From Mesobacillus subterraneus (lineage in GTDB: Bacteria > Bacillota > Bacilli > Bacillales > Cytobacillaceae), in NCBI RefSeq assembly GCF_000934845.1, contig NZ_JXIQ01000099.1, positions 1 through 34,976 of the forward strand: 34,976 nucleotides of DNA. Reading direction: 5' to 3'. Below the pieces are notes generated by a model that was given only the letters and a program-made list of their open reading frames with translations, was not told where the DNA came from and did no database searches. The position numbers and the translations under genes are program-made. Positions within the stretch are counted from its first letter, which is position 1. Every line of letters starts with the position of its first letter. This document shows positions 18,596 through 27,779 of this stretch, in pieces.

Positions 18596-18958
18596 GTGTC
18601 CATCGAGCTAAAAACGAAGTACGGACAAATTGATATATCAAATGATGTCATTGCAACAATTGCGGGCGGTGCAGCAGTTGATTGTTATGGGATTGTCGGG
18701 ATGGCTTCTAAGAATCAGATCAAGGACGGATTAACAGATATTCTGCGTAAGGAGAATTTTACACGTGGAGTCATCGTTCGCCAGGAAAATGAGGAAGTAC
18801 ATATTGATATGTATATTATTGTGAGCTATGGAACGAAAATTTCCGAGGTTGCTAACAATGTCCAGTCAAAGGTAAAGTACACGCTTGATAAAACAGTCGG
18901 ACTGGCTGTAGACTCGGTCAATATTTACGTTCAAGGAGTTCGTGTAACGAACCCGTAA
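18596..18958 (+). CDS. yloU: Asp23/Gls24 family envelope stress response protein YloU
   Basis: 120 residues from a GTG at 18596, with AAGGGGG at 18581-18587 eight bases upstream. The family is membrane- or envelope-associated in staphylococci and enterococci and linked to envelope stress; the precise function in Bacillus is unknown. Conserved features: a first strand with YGQIDISNDVIATIAG, CYGIVGMA, and the C-terminal VNIYVQGVRV. It stands directly before fakA (15-base gap) in nearly all Bacilli. Confidence 0.9.
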   Translation: MSIELKTKYGQIDISNDVIATIAGGAAVDCYGIVGMASKNQIKDGLTDILRKENFTRGVIVRQENEEVHIDMYIIVSYGTKISEVANNVQSKVKYTLDKTVGLAVDSVNIYVQGVRVTNP

Positions 18959-18973
18959 GAGGAGGAAGGATTT

Positions 18974-20644
18974 GTGTCCATTAATGTTCTAGACGGAAAA
19001 CGTTTTGCGGAGATGGTGATTCAGGGGGCCAACCACCTGGCTGCGAATGCCAAATATGTCGATGCATTGAACGTCTTCCCTGTTCCTGATGGTGATACGG
19101 GAACAAATATGAATTTATCGATGACTTCCGGTGCTAAGGAAGTAAAGAACAATGTACAGGAACATATCGGAAAGGTAGGTTCCGCGCTTGCGAAAGGTCT
19201 GCTAATGGGTGCGCGAGGAAACTCAGGAGTCATCCTTTCGCAACTATTTCGCGGTTTTTCCAAAGCGATTGAAACAAAGCCAACTATCACATCGCTTGAA
19301 TTTGCAGCTGCATTAAACGCGGGTGTAGAGACTGCTTATAAAGCGGTTATGAAGCCGGTAGAAGGAACCATCTTAACCGTAGCTAAAGACGCAGCAAAGC
19401 ATGCTGTTGCCGTTGCGCCAAACCACGATAACATTGCCGGACTGATGGAAGAGGTTCTTAAAGAAGCGAAAGCTTCGCTGAATCGCACACCCGATCTGCT
19501 GCCAGTCTTAAAGGAAGTAGGAGTGGTAGATAGTGGCGGTCAAGGCCTTGTTTTCGTTTATGAAGGCTTTCTTGCAGAATTGAAGGGAGAAAAGCTGTCT
19601 GACTCCCCATCTGCGATGCCGAAAATGACGGAGCTTGTTAGCGCCGAGCATCATAAGAACGTTCAGAGCCACATGAATACGGAGGATATCGAATTCGGCT
19701 ATTGTACGGAATTTATGGTTAAGCTTGACGGGAAAGGAACATTCTCTGAGGAAAATTTCCGCCAGGACTTGAGCAAATTTGGCGATTCTCTTCTTGTCAT
19801 TTCCGATGAAGAAGTGGTGAAAGTACATATCCATTCAGAACAGCCTGGTGATGTTTTGTCATATGGACAAAAATACGGCAGCCTCATTAATATGAAAATC
19901 GAAAATATGCGTCAGCAGCACTCAGATATAATCAGTGAATCGACAACACCTTTGCAAACCCAGGATAAGGAATCGAGGAAAGAAAAGCAGGAGTACGGAA
20001 TTGTCGCTGTCTCCATGGGTTCGGGACTGGCCGACCTTTTCCGCAGCATTGGTGCAAACGCCGTGATTGAAGGCGGCCAGACGATGAACCCAAGCACGGA
20101 AGACATTATTAAGGCGATCAAAGAGGTTCATGCACGCAAGGTAATCATCCTGCCTAACAATAAAAACATTATCATGGCTGCTGAACAGGCCGCAGAGGTA
20201 GCAGAGGAAGAAGTAGTAGTCATTCCTACGAAGACTGTCCCGCAAGGAATGACAGCATTGCTCTCCTTCAATCCTTCCGCCGATCCTTCCACAAACAAGG
20301 AAGCGATGACAGAAGCGATCCAGCATGTAAAAACAGGTCAACTGACGTATGCAGTCCGTGACACCAGCATCGATGGACTTGAAATTGAAACTGGTGATTT
20401 TATGGGGCTTGCTGATGGGAAAATTGTGGTCAAGGATCGCGAAAAAGTGAAAGCAGCAAAGAACCTACTGGACGAGATGCTCGATGAAGACACGGAAATT
20501 CTCACTATTCTAAAAGGAGAAGACGCTTCAGATGAAGATGTTGATTCCATCATCGAGTATATTGAAGGAAAATATGGAGAGGTTGAGATCGAAGTTTATA
20601 ATGGGAAACAGCCATTATACGCTTTCATCTTTGCGATTGAATAA
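18974..20644 (+). CDS. fakA: Fatty acid kinase subunit FakA (DhaL domain, YloV)
   Basis: 556 residues from a GTG at 18974, with GGAGGAAGG at 18961-18969. ATP-dependent kinase that phosphorylates fatty acids delivered by a FakB carrier, making acyl-phosphate for phospholipid synthesis. The N-terminal DhaL kinase domain (about 1-205) has NVFPVPDGDTGTNM, the Mg-ATP aspartate motif, and GARGNSGVILSQ. A middle region (FGYCTEFMV) and a C-terminal DegV-like FakB-interacting domain follow (residues about 335-556). No fakB is seen here; it is normally unlinked. FakA, PlsX and FapR all handle acyl precursors, and all three lie within 6 kb. Confidence 0.95.
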   Translation: MSINVLDGKRFAEMVIQGANHLAANAKYVDALNVFPVPDGDTGTNMNLSMTSGAKEVKNNVQEHIGKVGSALAKGLLMGARGNSGVILSQLFRGFSKAIETKPTITSLEFAAALNAGVETAYKAVMKPVEGTILTVAKDAAKHAVAVAPNHDNIAGLMEEVLKEAKASLNRTPDLLPVLKEVGVVDSGGQGLVFVYEGFLAELKGEKLSDSPSAMPKMTELVSAEHHKNVQSHMNTEDIEFGYCTEFMVKLDGKGTFSEENFRQDLSKFGDSLLVISDEEVVKVHIHSEQPGDVLSYGQKYGSLINMKIENMRQQHSDIISESTTPLQTQDKESRKEKQEYGIVAVSMGSGLADLFRSIGANAVIEGGQTMNPSTEDIIKAIKEVHARKVIILPNNKNIIMAAEQAAEVAEEEVVVIPTKTVPQGMTALLSFNPSADPSTNKEAMTEAIQHVKTGQLTYAVRDTSIDGLEIETGDFMGLADGKIVVKDREKVKAAKNLLDEMLDEDTEILTILKGEDASDEDVDSIIEYIEGKYGEVEIEVYNGKQPLYAFIFAIE

Positions 20645-20690
20645 TCATTTTTCGGCTGGAGAATGAAAATGGCAATAAGCGCTAACAAAT

Positions 20691-20714
20691 AGAAGGGGAC
20701 TCCCCTTCTTTTTC
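20691..20714 (+). terminator. Intrinsic terminator after fakA
   Basis: AGAAGGGG (20691-20698) pairs with CCCCTTCT (20702-20709) around a 3-base loop and is followed by TTTTTC. It separates yloU-fakA from recG, so recG should have its own promoter. Confidence 0.85.
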
Positions 20715-20846
20715 GCTGTTTACCAGGAAATTATAGGAGGATCGCCTTAGCGAACGAAAGGAAAATTTGAAAATAGCAAACGGAGGGAGGGGGAGCGGCA
20801 GCACCGCTTGGCCGAAAGCTGAAAAGCCAAGAGTTCGGCACACCGC
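20715..20846 (+). other. Structured, purine-rich recG upstream region
   Basis: 132 bases between the fakA terminator and recG. AGGAGG at 20735-20740 has no start codon in the next 20 bases. A purine-rich tract runs to 20795. AGCGG/CCGCT (20794-20798, 20804-20808), CTTGGC/GCCAAG (20807-20812, 20826-20831) and GCCGAA/TTCGGC (20811-20816, 20834-20839) form hairpins that overlap and so compete. GCT-GAAA-AGC at 20818-20827 would make a GNRA tetraloop. No riboswitch family or T-box signature was recognised, and no clear promoter. Confidence 0.5.
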
Positions 20847-22904
20847 TTGACTAATGTGAATGAACAATTAAACCAACCAGTTACAGTAATAAAAGGAATT
20901 GGCAATGAAATGGCGGAAACTTTGGCAGATATGCGCATTACGACCGTTGGTGATTTGCTTGAATACTTCCCTTACCGGTATGAAGATTATCGCCTGAAAG
21001 ATTTGGCAGAAGCAAAACATGACGAAAGAATCACGGTGGAAGGCAAGGTACACAGTGAGCCAGCACTCGTTTATTATGGAAAGAAAAAGAATCGACTTTC
21101 TGTCAGATTGCTAGTTGGTCGATACTTAATCATCATCACTTTCTTTAACCAGCCTTATTTAAAACAAAAAATAATCGTCGGAGAGACAATTACAGTTACC
21201 GGAAAGTGGGATCAGCACCGACAGACGATCACTGCCAGTCACATGACATCAGGAGAAAATGCTCAAAGCCAGGATTTTGAACCAGTATACGCGGTTAAGG
21301 GAAAAATGACAGTACCCACGATCAGAAGGCTAATCAAACAGGCTTTTGCTAAGTTCGGACAGGAAATAAACGAAATATTACCAGCAGAGCTTCTGCAAAA
21401 ATACAAGCTTCTTAACCGTTCAGATGCCTTAAGAATGATGCATTTTCCTTCAGGTTCAGATGAGATGAAGCAGGCAAGAAGAAGGTTTGTTTACGAAGAG
21501 TTTCTGTTATTTCAGCTTAAAATGCAGTCATTACGAAAGCTCGAACGAGAGCAGAGTCCTGGTATTGCGTTTTCTTATCAATTAAGCAAGCTGAAGGAAT
21601 TCGTCACCGGGCTGCCATTTCCGTTAACGGGAGCACAAAAACGGGTCGTCAATGAGATTCTCGGTGATATGAAATCGCCTTACCGTATGAATCGCCTCCT
21701 TCAAGGGGATGTCGGTTCAGGAAAAACAGTGGTTGCCGCGATTGCTCTTTTTGCTGCAAAAACAGCTGGTTATCAAGGAGCATTAATGGTACCAACGGAA
21801 ATCCTTGCTGATCAACACTCGATGTCCTTGAAACAGTTGCTTGAGCCATTCGGAGTAAAAACTGCTTTGCTGACAAGTTCGGTAAAGGGAAAACGCCGAA
21901 GAGAGCTGCTTGAATCGCTAAAGAATCAGGAAATTGATGTCTTGATTGGTACGCACGCCTTAATTCAGGATGAAGTTGACTTTCACAGCCTGGGTCTTGT
22001 CATTACCGATGAACAACATCGATTCGGGGTGGAACAAAGGCGGGTGCTTAGGGTAAAAGGAGAAAATCCGGATGTCCTGTTCATGACCGCAACTCCCATC
22101 CCGAGAACATTGGCAATCACAGTCTTTGGCGAAATGGATGTCTCAGTGATCGATGAAATGCCGGCCGGACGCAAATCAATCGAAACGTATTGGGCAAGGC
22201 ATGAAATGCTGGAGAGGGTGCTCTCCTTCATGGAAAAGGAACTGGGAAAAGGCAGGCAGGCGTATGTCATTTGTCCGTTAATTGAGGAGTCAGACAAGCT
22301 AGATGTCCAAAACGCAATCGATGTCCATAGCTCCTTGAGTTTCTTTTTTAAGGACCGTTTTCAAGTTGGTTTAATGCACGGACGGCTCCCTTCCGATGAA
22401 AAGGACCAAATTATGAAAGCCTTTAGTAAAAATGAAGTGCAAGTGCTCGTCTCTACTACCGTTGTAGAAGTCGGCGTAAATGTCCCGAACGCAACGGTTA
22501 TGCTCATTTATGATGCAGAAAGATTTGGTTTGTCCCAGCTCCACCAACTTCGAGGCAGGGTTGGCCGCGGCAGTGACCAATCCTATTGCATTTTGCTCGC
22601 CGATCCGAAAAGCGAAGTTGGGAAAGAACGCATGAAAATCATGTCTGAAACGAATGATGGTTTTGTTCTAAGCGAAAAGGACCTGGAACTGCGCGGACCC
22701 GGGGATTTTTTCGGAAAAAAACAAAGCGGTCTCCCAGAATTCAAAGTAGCGGACATGGTCCATGACTATCGTGCGCTAGAAACAGCGAGAAATGATGCGT
22801 CCCTACTGGTCCAATCTAAAGCTTTTTGGCAAAGTGAAAAATACCGATCATTGCGTGAGTATTTGGCAGAATCAGGCGCCCTGGCAAACGAAAAACTGGA
22901 TTGA
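20847..22904 (+). CDS. recG: ATP-dependent DNA helicase RecG
   Basis: 685 residues from a TTG at 20847; a GTG at 20856 is the other possible start, and neither has a good Shine-Dalgarno. RecG reverses stalled forks and migrates branched DNA. N-terminal wedge/OB domain with IKGIGNEMAETL, LLEYFPYRYEDY and KGKVHSEP-like sequence, then helicase motifs GDVGSGKT, MVPTEILADQH, TDEQHRFG, FMTATPIPRTL, LVSTTVVEVGVNVPNA and QLRGRVGRG, and the C-terminal FFGKKQSGLPEF. In B. subtilis sdaAB-sdaAA come just before it; here they are missing. Confidence 0.95.
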   Translation: MTNVNEQLNQPVTVIKGIGNEMAETLADMRITTVGDLLEYFPYRYEDYRLKDLAEAKHDERITVEGKVHSEPALVYYGKKKNRLSVRLLVGRYLIIITFFNQPYLKQKIIVGETITVTGKWDQHRQTITASHMTSGENAQSQDFEPVYAVKGKMTVPTIRRLIKQAFAKFGQEINEILPAELLQKYKLLNRSDALRMMHFPSGSDEMKQARRRFVYEEFLLFQLKMQSLRKLEREQSPGIAFSYQLSKLKEFVTGLPFPLTGAQKRVVNEILGDMKSPYRMNRLLQGDVGSGKTVVAAIALFAAKTAGYQGALMVPTEILADQHSMSLKQLLEPFGVKTALLTSSVKGKRRRELLESLKNQEIDVLIGTHALIQDEVDFHSLGLVITDEQHRFGVEQRRVLRVKGENPDVLFMTATPIPRTLAITVFGEMDVSVIDEMPAGRKSIETYWARHEMLERVLSFMEKELGKGRQAYVICPLIEESDKLDVQNAIDVHSSLSFFFKDRFQVGLMHGRLPSDEKDQIMKAFSKNEVQVLVSTTVVEVGVNVPNATVMLIYDAERFGLSQLHQLRGRVGRGSDQSYCILLADPKSEVGKERMKIMSETNDGFVLSEKDLELRGPGDFFGKKQSGLPEFKVADMVHDYRALETARNDASLLVQSKAFWQSEKYRSLREYLAESGALANEKLD

Positions 22905-22906
22905 TC

Positions 22907-22926
22907 AAAGCCATTCTGCTTTTTTA
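22907..22926 (+). terminator. Weak terminator after recG
   Basis: AAAGC (22907-22911) pairs with GCTTT (22918-22922) around a 6-base loop, and T residues continue to 22925. The 5-pair stem is short, so efficiency is uncertain. Confidence 0.4.
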
Positions 22927-22980
22927 GAAGAATGATAGGTGGAAGAAGTGATCTGATCCGCTTGGACCCGATTTTTCTTG

Positions 22981-23009
22981 TTGCAATCTTTTTTTATAGT
23001 ATATATACT
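22981..23009 (+). promoter_or_regulatory. fapR operon promoter
   Basis: TTGCAA (22981-22986), exactly 17 bases, then TATACT (23004-23009). The FapR operator begins four bases after the -10 box, so bound repressor would cover the start site. Confidence 0.75.
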
Positions 23010-23012
23010 ACT

Positions 23013-23031
23013 ATTAGTACCTAGTCTTAAT
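23013..23031 (+). promoter_or_regulatory. FapR operator
   Basis: ATTAGTACCTAGTCTTAAT is an imperfect palindrome that agrees with the FapR binding consensus of B. subtilis, where the fapR promoter site is, as I recall it, essentially identical. Malonyl-CoA releases FapR from such sites, inducing lipid synthesis genes. The fapR-plsX-fabD-fabG genes follow. Confidence 0.9.
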
Positions 23032-23051
23032 AGCTCGGGCGGTGTTTTAAG

Positions 23052-23621
23052 ATGAAACGCAATAAAAAAGAACGGCAGTCATTGTTAACTGATACAATAA
23101 AAGACAATCCATTCATAACAGATGAAGAGCTGGCTGAAAAATTTGCTGTCAGCATTCAAACGATAAGACTTGATCGACTCGAATTGTCTATTCCCGAACT
23201 CAGGGAGAGGATCAAGAGCGTAGCAGAAAACCGGTTTGAAGACGAAGTTCGTTCATTGCCGCTAGAAGAAGTAATTGGAGAAATTATCGATATGGAACTT
23301 GATCAAAGTGCAATTTCCATACTTGATATAAAAAAGGAACATGTTTTCAAACGAAATAAAATTGCCAGAGGACATCATTTATTTGCCCAGGCGAATTCAT
23401 TAGCGGTTGCTGTGATCAATGATGAGCTAGCGCTAACCGCAAAGTCGACTATCCAGTTTACCAGATCGGTAAAAGAGGGGGAGCGGGTTATCGCCAAAGC
23501 ACGGGTCACAAAGATTGATCCGGAAAACGGGCGGACGATGGTGGAAGTGATGAGTTACGTAAATAATGAACTCGTCTTTAAAGGCGAATTTGTCATGTAC
23601 AGAGCAAATAATGAAATGTAA
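23052..23621 (+). CDS. fapR: Fatty acid and phospholipid biosynthesis regulator FapR
   Basis: 189 residues. Malonyl-CoA-responsive repressor of fatty acid and phospholipid genes in Bacilli. N-terminal winged helix-turn-helix (about 1-60; [22 protein letters not shown]) of DeoR-like type, a linker helix, and a C-terminal hot-dog thioesterase-like effector domain (about 70-189; [17 protein letters not shown]) that binds malonyl-CoA. Autoregulated: the operator and promoter lie directly upstream. plsX follows after 13 bases, fabD and fabG after that, making the usual fapR operon. Confidence 0.96.
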   Translation: MKRNKKERQSLLTDTIKDNPFITDEELAEKFAVSIQTIRLDRLELSIPELRERIKSVAENRFEDEVRSLPLEEVIGEIIDMELDQSAISILDIKKEHVFKRNKIARGHHLFAQANSLAVAVINDELALTAKSTIQFTRSVKEGERVIAKARVTKIDPENGRTMVEVMSYVNNELVFKGEFVMYRANNEM

Positions 23622-23634
23622 GGGATGAAAAGCG

Positions 23635-24618
23635 ATGAGGCTAGCAGTAGATGCAATGGGTGGGGACAATGCACCAAAAGAAATCGTCCTCGGTGCAATG
23701 AAAGCAGTGGAGCATTTCAAAGACATACATATCCTCCTAGTAGGAGACGAGAAGAAAATCAGGGAGTATTTGACAGCGGAAGAAAGAATTGAAATTCTCC
23801 ATACCGAAGAGGTCATCCTCGGAACGGATGAACCTGTAAGGGCTGTTCGCCGAAAAAAGAATGCTTCTATGGTGCTCGCAGCGCAACAGGTAGCTGATGG
23901 AAAAGCAGACGCCTGCATTTCAGCGGGAAACACTGGAGCGCTGATGGCAGCAGGTTTGTTTGTAATTGGCCGGATCGAGGGCATAGAACGGCCAGCACTT
24001 GCGCCAACCCTTCCAACAATTGGAGGAGAAGGCTTTCTGCTGCTCGATGTTGGTGCGAATGCGGACGCAAAGCCCGAGCATCTTGTCCAATATGCGATCA
24101 TGGGCTCGATCTACAGTCAGAAAGCAAGGAAGATTGAGCGCCCGAGGGTTGGATTGCTGAATATCGGCACAGAGGAGAAAAAGGGCAATGAATTAGTAAG
24201 GAACACATTTGAATTACTGAAAAATGCGGATATCCATTTCATCGGCAATGTTGAATCAAGAGACTTGCTGGAAGGTGTCGCGGATGTGGTCGTGGCGGAC
24301 GGATTTACTGGCAATATGGTGTTGAAGACAATCGAAGGAACGGCAATGTCTGTCTTTAAAATGCTGAAATCAGCATTGACATCAAGCTTCAAAAGCAAGC
24401 TGGCTGCTGCAATCCTAAAGCCAGACCTAACACAATTGAAAAAGAAAATGGATTACACCGAATACGGGGGTGCCGGATTGTTCGGATTGAAAGCTCCGGT
24501 CATTAAGGCACACGGCTCATCGGATGCGAATGCCGTTTTTAACTCCATCCGGCAGGCAAGAGAAATGGTGGAAAATGATGTTGCAGGCACGATCAGGACG
24601 GCAGTTGAAAAAAGATAG
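23635..24618 (+). CDS. plsX: Phosphate acyltransferase PlsX
   Basis: 327 residues. Makes acyl-phosphate from acyl-ACP, the acyl donor used by PlsY in phospholipid synthesis; peripheral membrane enzyme. Starts [18 protein letters not shown], the family signature, with [31 protein letters not shown](T)E and a C-terminal [22 protein letters not shown]. The Shine-Dalgarno AAGGGATGA overlaps the end of fapR. The product depends on AcpP encoded 1.8 kb downstream, and it can run in reverse to load FakA-derived acyl-phosphate on ACP. Confidence 0.96.
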   Translation: MRLAVDAMGGDNAPKEIVLGAMKAVEHFKDIHILLVGDEKKIREYLTAEERIEILHTEEVILGTDEPVRAVRRKKNASMVLAAQQVADGKADACISAGNTGALMAAGLFVIGRIEGIERPALAPTLPTIGGEGFLLLDVGANADAKPEHLVQYAIMGSIYSQKARKIERPRVGLLNIGTEEKKGNELVRNTFELLKNADIHFIGNVESRDLLEGVADVVVADGFTGNMVLKTIEGTAMSVFKMLKSALTSSFKSKLAAAILKPDLTQLKKKMDYTEYGGAGLFGLKAPVIKAHGSSDANAVFNSIRQAREMVENDVAGTIRTAVEKR

Positions 24619-24672
24619 AGCAACAATCAGTAGGAACAAATGGATAAAGTAAACGATAAAGGGGAATCTTTC

Positions 24673-25620
24673 ATGGGGAAAATCGCATTTTTATTTCCAG
24701 GCCAGGGATCACAAACTGTCGGCATGGGGCAGGCACTTGCTGCATCAGAGCAAATAGTTTCTGAAACATTTAAAAAAGCGGATGAAGTCCTTGGGGAGTC
24801 TTTGAGCAAATTGATTGCGGAAGGACCACAGGAACAACTGACGCTTACAGTAAATGCCCAGCCTGCACTGCTTACAACCAGCATTGCTATCCTGAAATAT
24901 TTCAGCCAGTTTGGAATCAAGCCAAGCTTCACCGCAGGCCATAGCCTTGGAGAATATACGGCACTTGTTGCTTCAGAGGTGTTATCCTTTGAGGATGCTG
25001 TATACGCAGTCCGAAAACGCGGAGAATTTATGGAAGCAGCAGTGCCGAATGGAGAGGGCACAATGGCAGCTGTTTTGGGAATCGATCGCGACAAGCTTCA
25101 AAGGGTAACCGAAATCGTATCAGCAGACGGCAATCCAGTTCAGCTCGCTAATTTAAATTGCCCGGGACAAATTGTAATCTCTGGTTCTAAACAAGGAGTG
25201 GAAGAGGCTTCAGCAAAGGCAAAAGAAGCAGGTGCAAAAAAAGTGATTCCGTTGGATGTGAGCGGGCCATTCCATTCTTCGTTAATGAAACCGGCAGCAG
25301 AGAAATTTGCGTCTGTGCTTGATACTATAACTCTTACGGATGCCTCCATTCCGGTGATCGTTAACGTGACGGCAGAACCGATTACAGAAGCAGCAGAGAT
25401 CAAAAAAAGACTGGTAGAGCAGCTTTATTCCCCTGTCCTTTGGGAGGACTCTATAACAAAGATGCTTGAACTCGGTGTCGATACTTTTGTAGAAATTGGA
25501 CCAGGTAAAGTGTTGTCAGGTCTTGTGAAGAAAGTGAACCGGTCTGCAAGGACATTTGCAATCTATGATGCAGAAACTTGTGAGGCGGCCGTTGCAGCAT
25601 TGAAGGAGGAAACGGAATGA
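24673..25620 (+). CDS. fabD: Malonyl-CoA:ACP transacylase
   Basis: 315 residues from the ATG at 24673, with AAAGGGG eight bases upstream. An in-frame ATG at 24640 would add 11 residues not typical of the family. Moves the malonyl group from CoA to AcpP, the first committed elongation substrate. FPGQGSQ near the start, the nucleophile S91 in GHSLGE, the arginine in RKRGEFM, catalytic H201 in GPFHS and the oxyanion-side GQIVISG. Its TGA overlaps the fabG ATG (ATGA). Confidence 0.95.
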   Translation: MGKIAFLFPGQGSQTVGMGQALAASEQIVSETFKKADEVLGESLSKLIAEGPQEQLTLTVNAQPALLTTSIAILKYFSQFGIKPSFTAGHSLGEYTALVASEVLSFEDAVYAVRKRGEFMEAAVPNGEGTMAAVLGIDRDKLQRVTEIVSADGNPVQLANLNCPGQIVISGSKQGVEEASAKAKEAGAKKVIPLDVSGPFHSSLMKPAAEKFASVLDTITLTDASIPVIVNVTAEPITEAAEIKKRLVEQLYSPVLWEDSITKMLELGVDTFVEIGPGKVLSGLVKKVNRSARTFAIYDAETCEAAVAALKEETE

Positions 25621-26360
25621 GACTAGTAGGAAAAGCAGCAATTGTCACAGGTGCTTCACGTGGAATCGGTCGGGAAATTGCATTGGAACTTGCTAGGGAA
25701 GGTGCTTCTGTCGCTGTCAACTATGCAGGCAGTGAAGCAAAAGCACTTGAAGTGGTGGATGAAATTAAAGCGATGGGCCGGGATGCATTTGTGATTCAGG
25801 CTGACGTCTCTAGCGCAGACTCCGTGACTAATATGGTGAAGGAAGCGGTCGAACGTTTCGGCAAGCTTGACATACTTGTAAATAATGCGGGTATAACAAA
25901 AGATAATCTATTGATGAGAATGAAGGAGTCCGAGTGGGATGATGTCATCAATATCAATCTGAAGGGTGTTTTCCTTTGCACAAAAGCAGTCACGAGACAA
26001 ATGATGAAGCAAAGAAGTGGCAGGATCATTAATATTTCCTCGATTGTCGGCGTGAGCGGAAACCCTGGGCAGGCTAACTATGTTGCGGCAAAATCAGGGG
26101 TAATTGGATTGACGAAAACCACTGCGAAGGAACTCTCCTCAAGAGGAATTACAGTGAATGCTATTGCACCAGGTTTTATCACGACAGACATGACTGATAA
26201 GCTTCATGAAGACGTAAAGTCAGAAATGCTGAAACAGATTCCGTTGGCACGTTTTGGAGAACCAAAGGATATTGCCCGAACTGTTATCTTCCTTGCTTCT
26301 GAAGATAGTGCCTATATGACCGGCCAAACCTTGCACGTCGATGGCGGAATGGTCATGTAG
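25617..26360 (+). CDS. fabG: 3-oxoacyl-ACP reductase
   Basis: 247 residues. NADPH-dependent reduction of 3-oxoacyl-ACP in fatty acid elongation; short-chain dehydrogenase fold. The nucleotide loop GASRGIG, NNAG, catalytic S142 in NISSIVG, and Y155/K159 in NYVAAK are all present; the C-terminus has the usual GGMVM ending. Translation is coupled to fabD by a four-base overlap. A GC-containing hairpin (GTTCC/GGAAC, 26367-26390) after the stop lacks a T-tract and is probably not a strong terminator. Confidence 0.95.
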   Translation: MRLVGKAAIVTGASRGIGREIALELAREGASVAVNYAGSEAKALEVVDEIKAMGRDAFVIQADVSSADSVTNMVKEAVERFGKLDILVNNAGITKDNLLMRMKESEWDDVININLKGVFLCTKAVTRQMMKQRSGRIINISSIVGVSGNPGQANYVAAKSGVIGLTKTTAKELSSRGITVNAIAPGFITTDMTDKLHEDVKSEMLKQIPLARFGEPKDIARTVIFLASEDSAYMTGQTLHVDGGMVM

Positions 26361-26413
26361 AAGTCTGTTCCACCTGAAAAAGGACGGAACTTAATAAAAA
26401 ATAAGGACAGCCA

Positions 26414-26442
26414 TTTATTATTTATATAAAATCATCTATAAT
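26414..26442 (+). promoter_or_regulatory. acpP promoter
   Basis: A perfect -10 box TATAAT (26437-26442) with a 17-base spacer to a poor -35 box TTTATT (26414-26419). It lies just upstream of acpP and would let the very abundant carrier protein be made at higher level than fabG. Confidence 0.6.
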
Positions 26443-26465
26443 GGCTTGAGGGGAGGTGAACGAGC

Positions 26466-26699
26466 ATGGCAGACGTTTTAGAACGCGTAACAAAAATTAT
26501 TGTTGACCGTTTGGGAGTAGATGAATCTCAAGTAACTTTAGAAGCATCTTTTAAAGATGATCTAGGTGCTGATTCCCTTGATGTTGTTGAATTGGTTATG
26601 GAATTGGAAGACGAATTTAACATGGAAATATCCGATGACGACGCTGAGAAAATCGGTACAGTTGGTGACGCTGTGAATTACATAAATAGCCAAGTGTAA
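26466..26699 (+). CDS. acpP: Acyl carrier protein
   Basis: 77 residues, acidic and helical. Carries growing acyl chains on a phosphopantetheine arm. The modified serine is S37 in the [10 protein letters not shown] motif. GGAGGTGA is a strong binding site just before the ATG. Its own promoter and terminator make it a separate short unit at the end of the fapR cluster. Partners in the window are PlsX, FabD and FabG; the phosphopantetheine derives from CoA, to which CoaBC contributes. Confidence 0.97.
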   Translation: MADVLERVTKIIVDRLGVDESQVTLEASFKDDLGADSLDVVELVMELEDEFNMEISDDDAEKIGTVGDAVNYINSQV

Positions 26700-26716
26700 T
26701 GGTACGATTCACTGAG

Positions 26717-26747
26717 AAGCTCCGTTTTTTAAAACGGAGCTTTCTTC
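26717..26747 (+). terminator. Intrinsic terminator after acpP
   Basis: AAGCTCCGTTTT (26717-26728) and AAAACGGAGCTT (26731-26742) are exact complements with only two bases between, so the inner A-T pairs probably open into a loop. TTCTT follows. Confidence 0.85.
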
Positions 26748-26846
26748 CAGTTTTTTTCTTTTTGGCTATTGTTTTTTGTAAAATGGAATTGTAATCCGGC
26801 AATTTATCAAAATCAGCTTTAATTTATGAGCAAGGTGGAATTAATC

Positions 26847-27614
26847 ATGCGCAATAGTAGCAGAGAAAGAGAAAAGATGAAAATCCGCGCAAAGGAGATG
26901 AAATTCAAAGAATTCCAAGATAGAATTGGAATTCATTTTGATAGTGAAAAATTATTGAAGCAGGCTTTTACCCATTCATCTTATGTGAATGAGCATCGCA
27001 GGAAGCCCCATGAGGACAATGAGAGACTAGAATTTCTCGGGGACGCTGTCTTGGAACTGACTGTATCACAATTTTTATTTAAAAAATATCCGATGATGAG
27101 CGAAGGAGAATTAACAAAACTTCGGGCGGCTGTCGTTTGTGAACCATCGCTTGTGGACTTTGCTAATGAACTGGACTTTGGTGGACTAGTTTTACTTGGA
27201 AAAGGCGAAGAAATGACAGGTGGCAGGACAAGGCCAGCGCTCCTGGCCGATGTGTTCGAAGCCTTCATCGGCGCTATGTACCTTGATAAAGGAATTGATA
27301 CAGTTACTACATTTTTGGAAGGGATCGTTTTTCCAAAAATCAATGCCGGTGCTTTTTCTCATGTGATGGATTTTAAAAGCCAGCTTCAAGAACTTGTTCA
27401 GCGAGATGCAACAGGCTCGCTGGACTATAAGATCATGAAGGAGATTGGACCAGCGCACAGCAGAGAGTTCGAATCCCGCGTTTACCTTAATGGCAAAGAA
27501 TTGGGTGCAGGTACTGGCCGCTCCAAGAAAGAAGCGGAGCAGCATGCTGCTCAGATGGCGCTTGAAAAGCTGAAGTCCCACATGGAGGCTTCGCCTGAAC
27601 GGTACGGAGATTAG
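26847..27614 (+). CDS. rnc: Ribonuclease III
   Basis: 255 residues from the ATG at 26847, which has AAGGTGG eight bases upstream; the ATG at 26826 has no binding site. Cleaves double-stranded RNA in rRNA and mRNA processing. The catalytic domain has THSSYVNEH, the [12 protein letters not shown] signature and the second acidic site DVFEAFIGA. The C-terminal double-stranded RNA-binding domain runs from about residue 178 ([11 protein letters not shown]) to [13 protein letters not shown]. rnc-smc-ftsY is the standard Bacillus order; acpP before it is likewise conserved. Confidence 0.95.
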   Translation: MRNSSREREKMKIRAKEMKFKEFQDRIGIHFDSEKLLKQAFTHSSYVNEHRRKPHEDNERLEFLGDAVLELTVSQFLFKKYPMMSEGELTKLRAAVVCEPSLVDFANELDFGGLVLLGKGEEMTGGRTRPALLADVFEAFIGAMYLDKGIDTVTTFLEGIVFPKINAGAFSHVMDFKSQLQELVQRDATGSLDYKIMKEIGPAHSREFESRVYLNGKELGAGTGRSKKEAEQHAAQMALEKLKSHMEASPERYGD

Positions 27615-27779
27615 GACAAAGTATCTTAACGACATTCATTTTTTACAAAAGCCTGATTTCCGTTATTTTCATCTCGTAATGGCTACCTCTTGCAATTTTC
27701 CAAAAAGCTTTGCTTGGAGAATCGAGATGGTTGTGCCTAACACATCTTAGAATAAGTGAAATGGAAAGGGAGAGCCCTA
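27615..27779 (+). other. 165-base spacer between rnc and smc
   Basis: A/T-rich. I see no convincing terminator or sigma-A promoter in it. Only the smc Shine-Dalgarno AAAGGGAG (27765-27772) is assignable. smc is likely co-transcribed with rnc. Confidence 0.5.

Noticed and set aside
20725-20735. AGGAAATTATA also found at 34867-34877, near the end repeat
   Set aside because: Short and A/T-rich. It might belong to a larger dispersed element, but two copies in 35 kb are not convincing.
20767-20850. Small TTG-initiated frame of 27 codons overlapping the recG start
   Set aside because: Its Shine-Dalgarno-like AAAGGAAAA is weak, and the Gly/Arg/Ser-rich translation looks like translated RNA structure. 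It could be a leader peptide but there is not enough support to call it.
23433-24101. 222-codon open frame on the minus strand across fapR and plsX
   Set aside because: It spans two well-supported genes and their junction, with no family resemblance.
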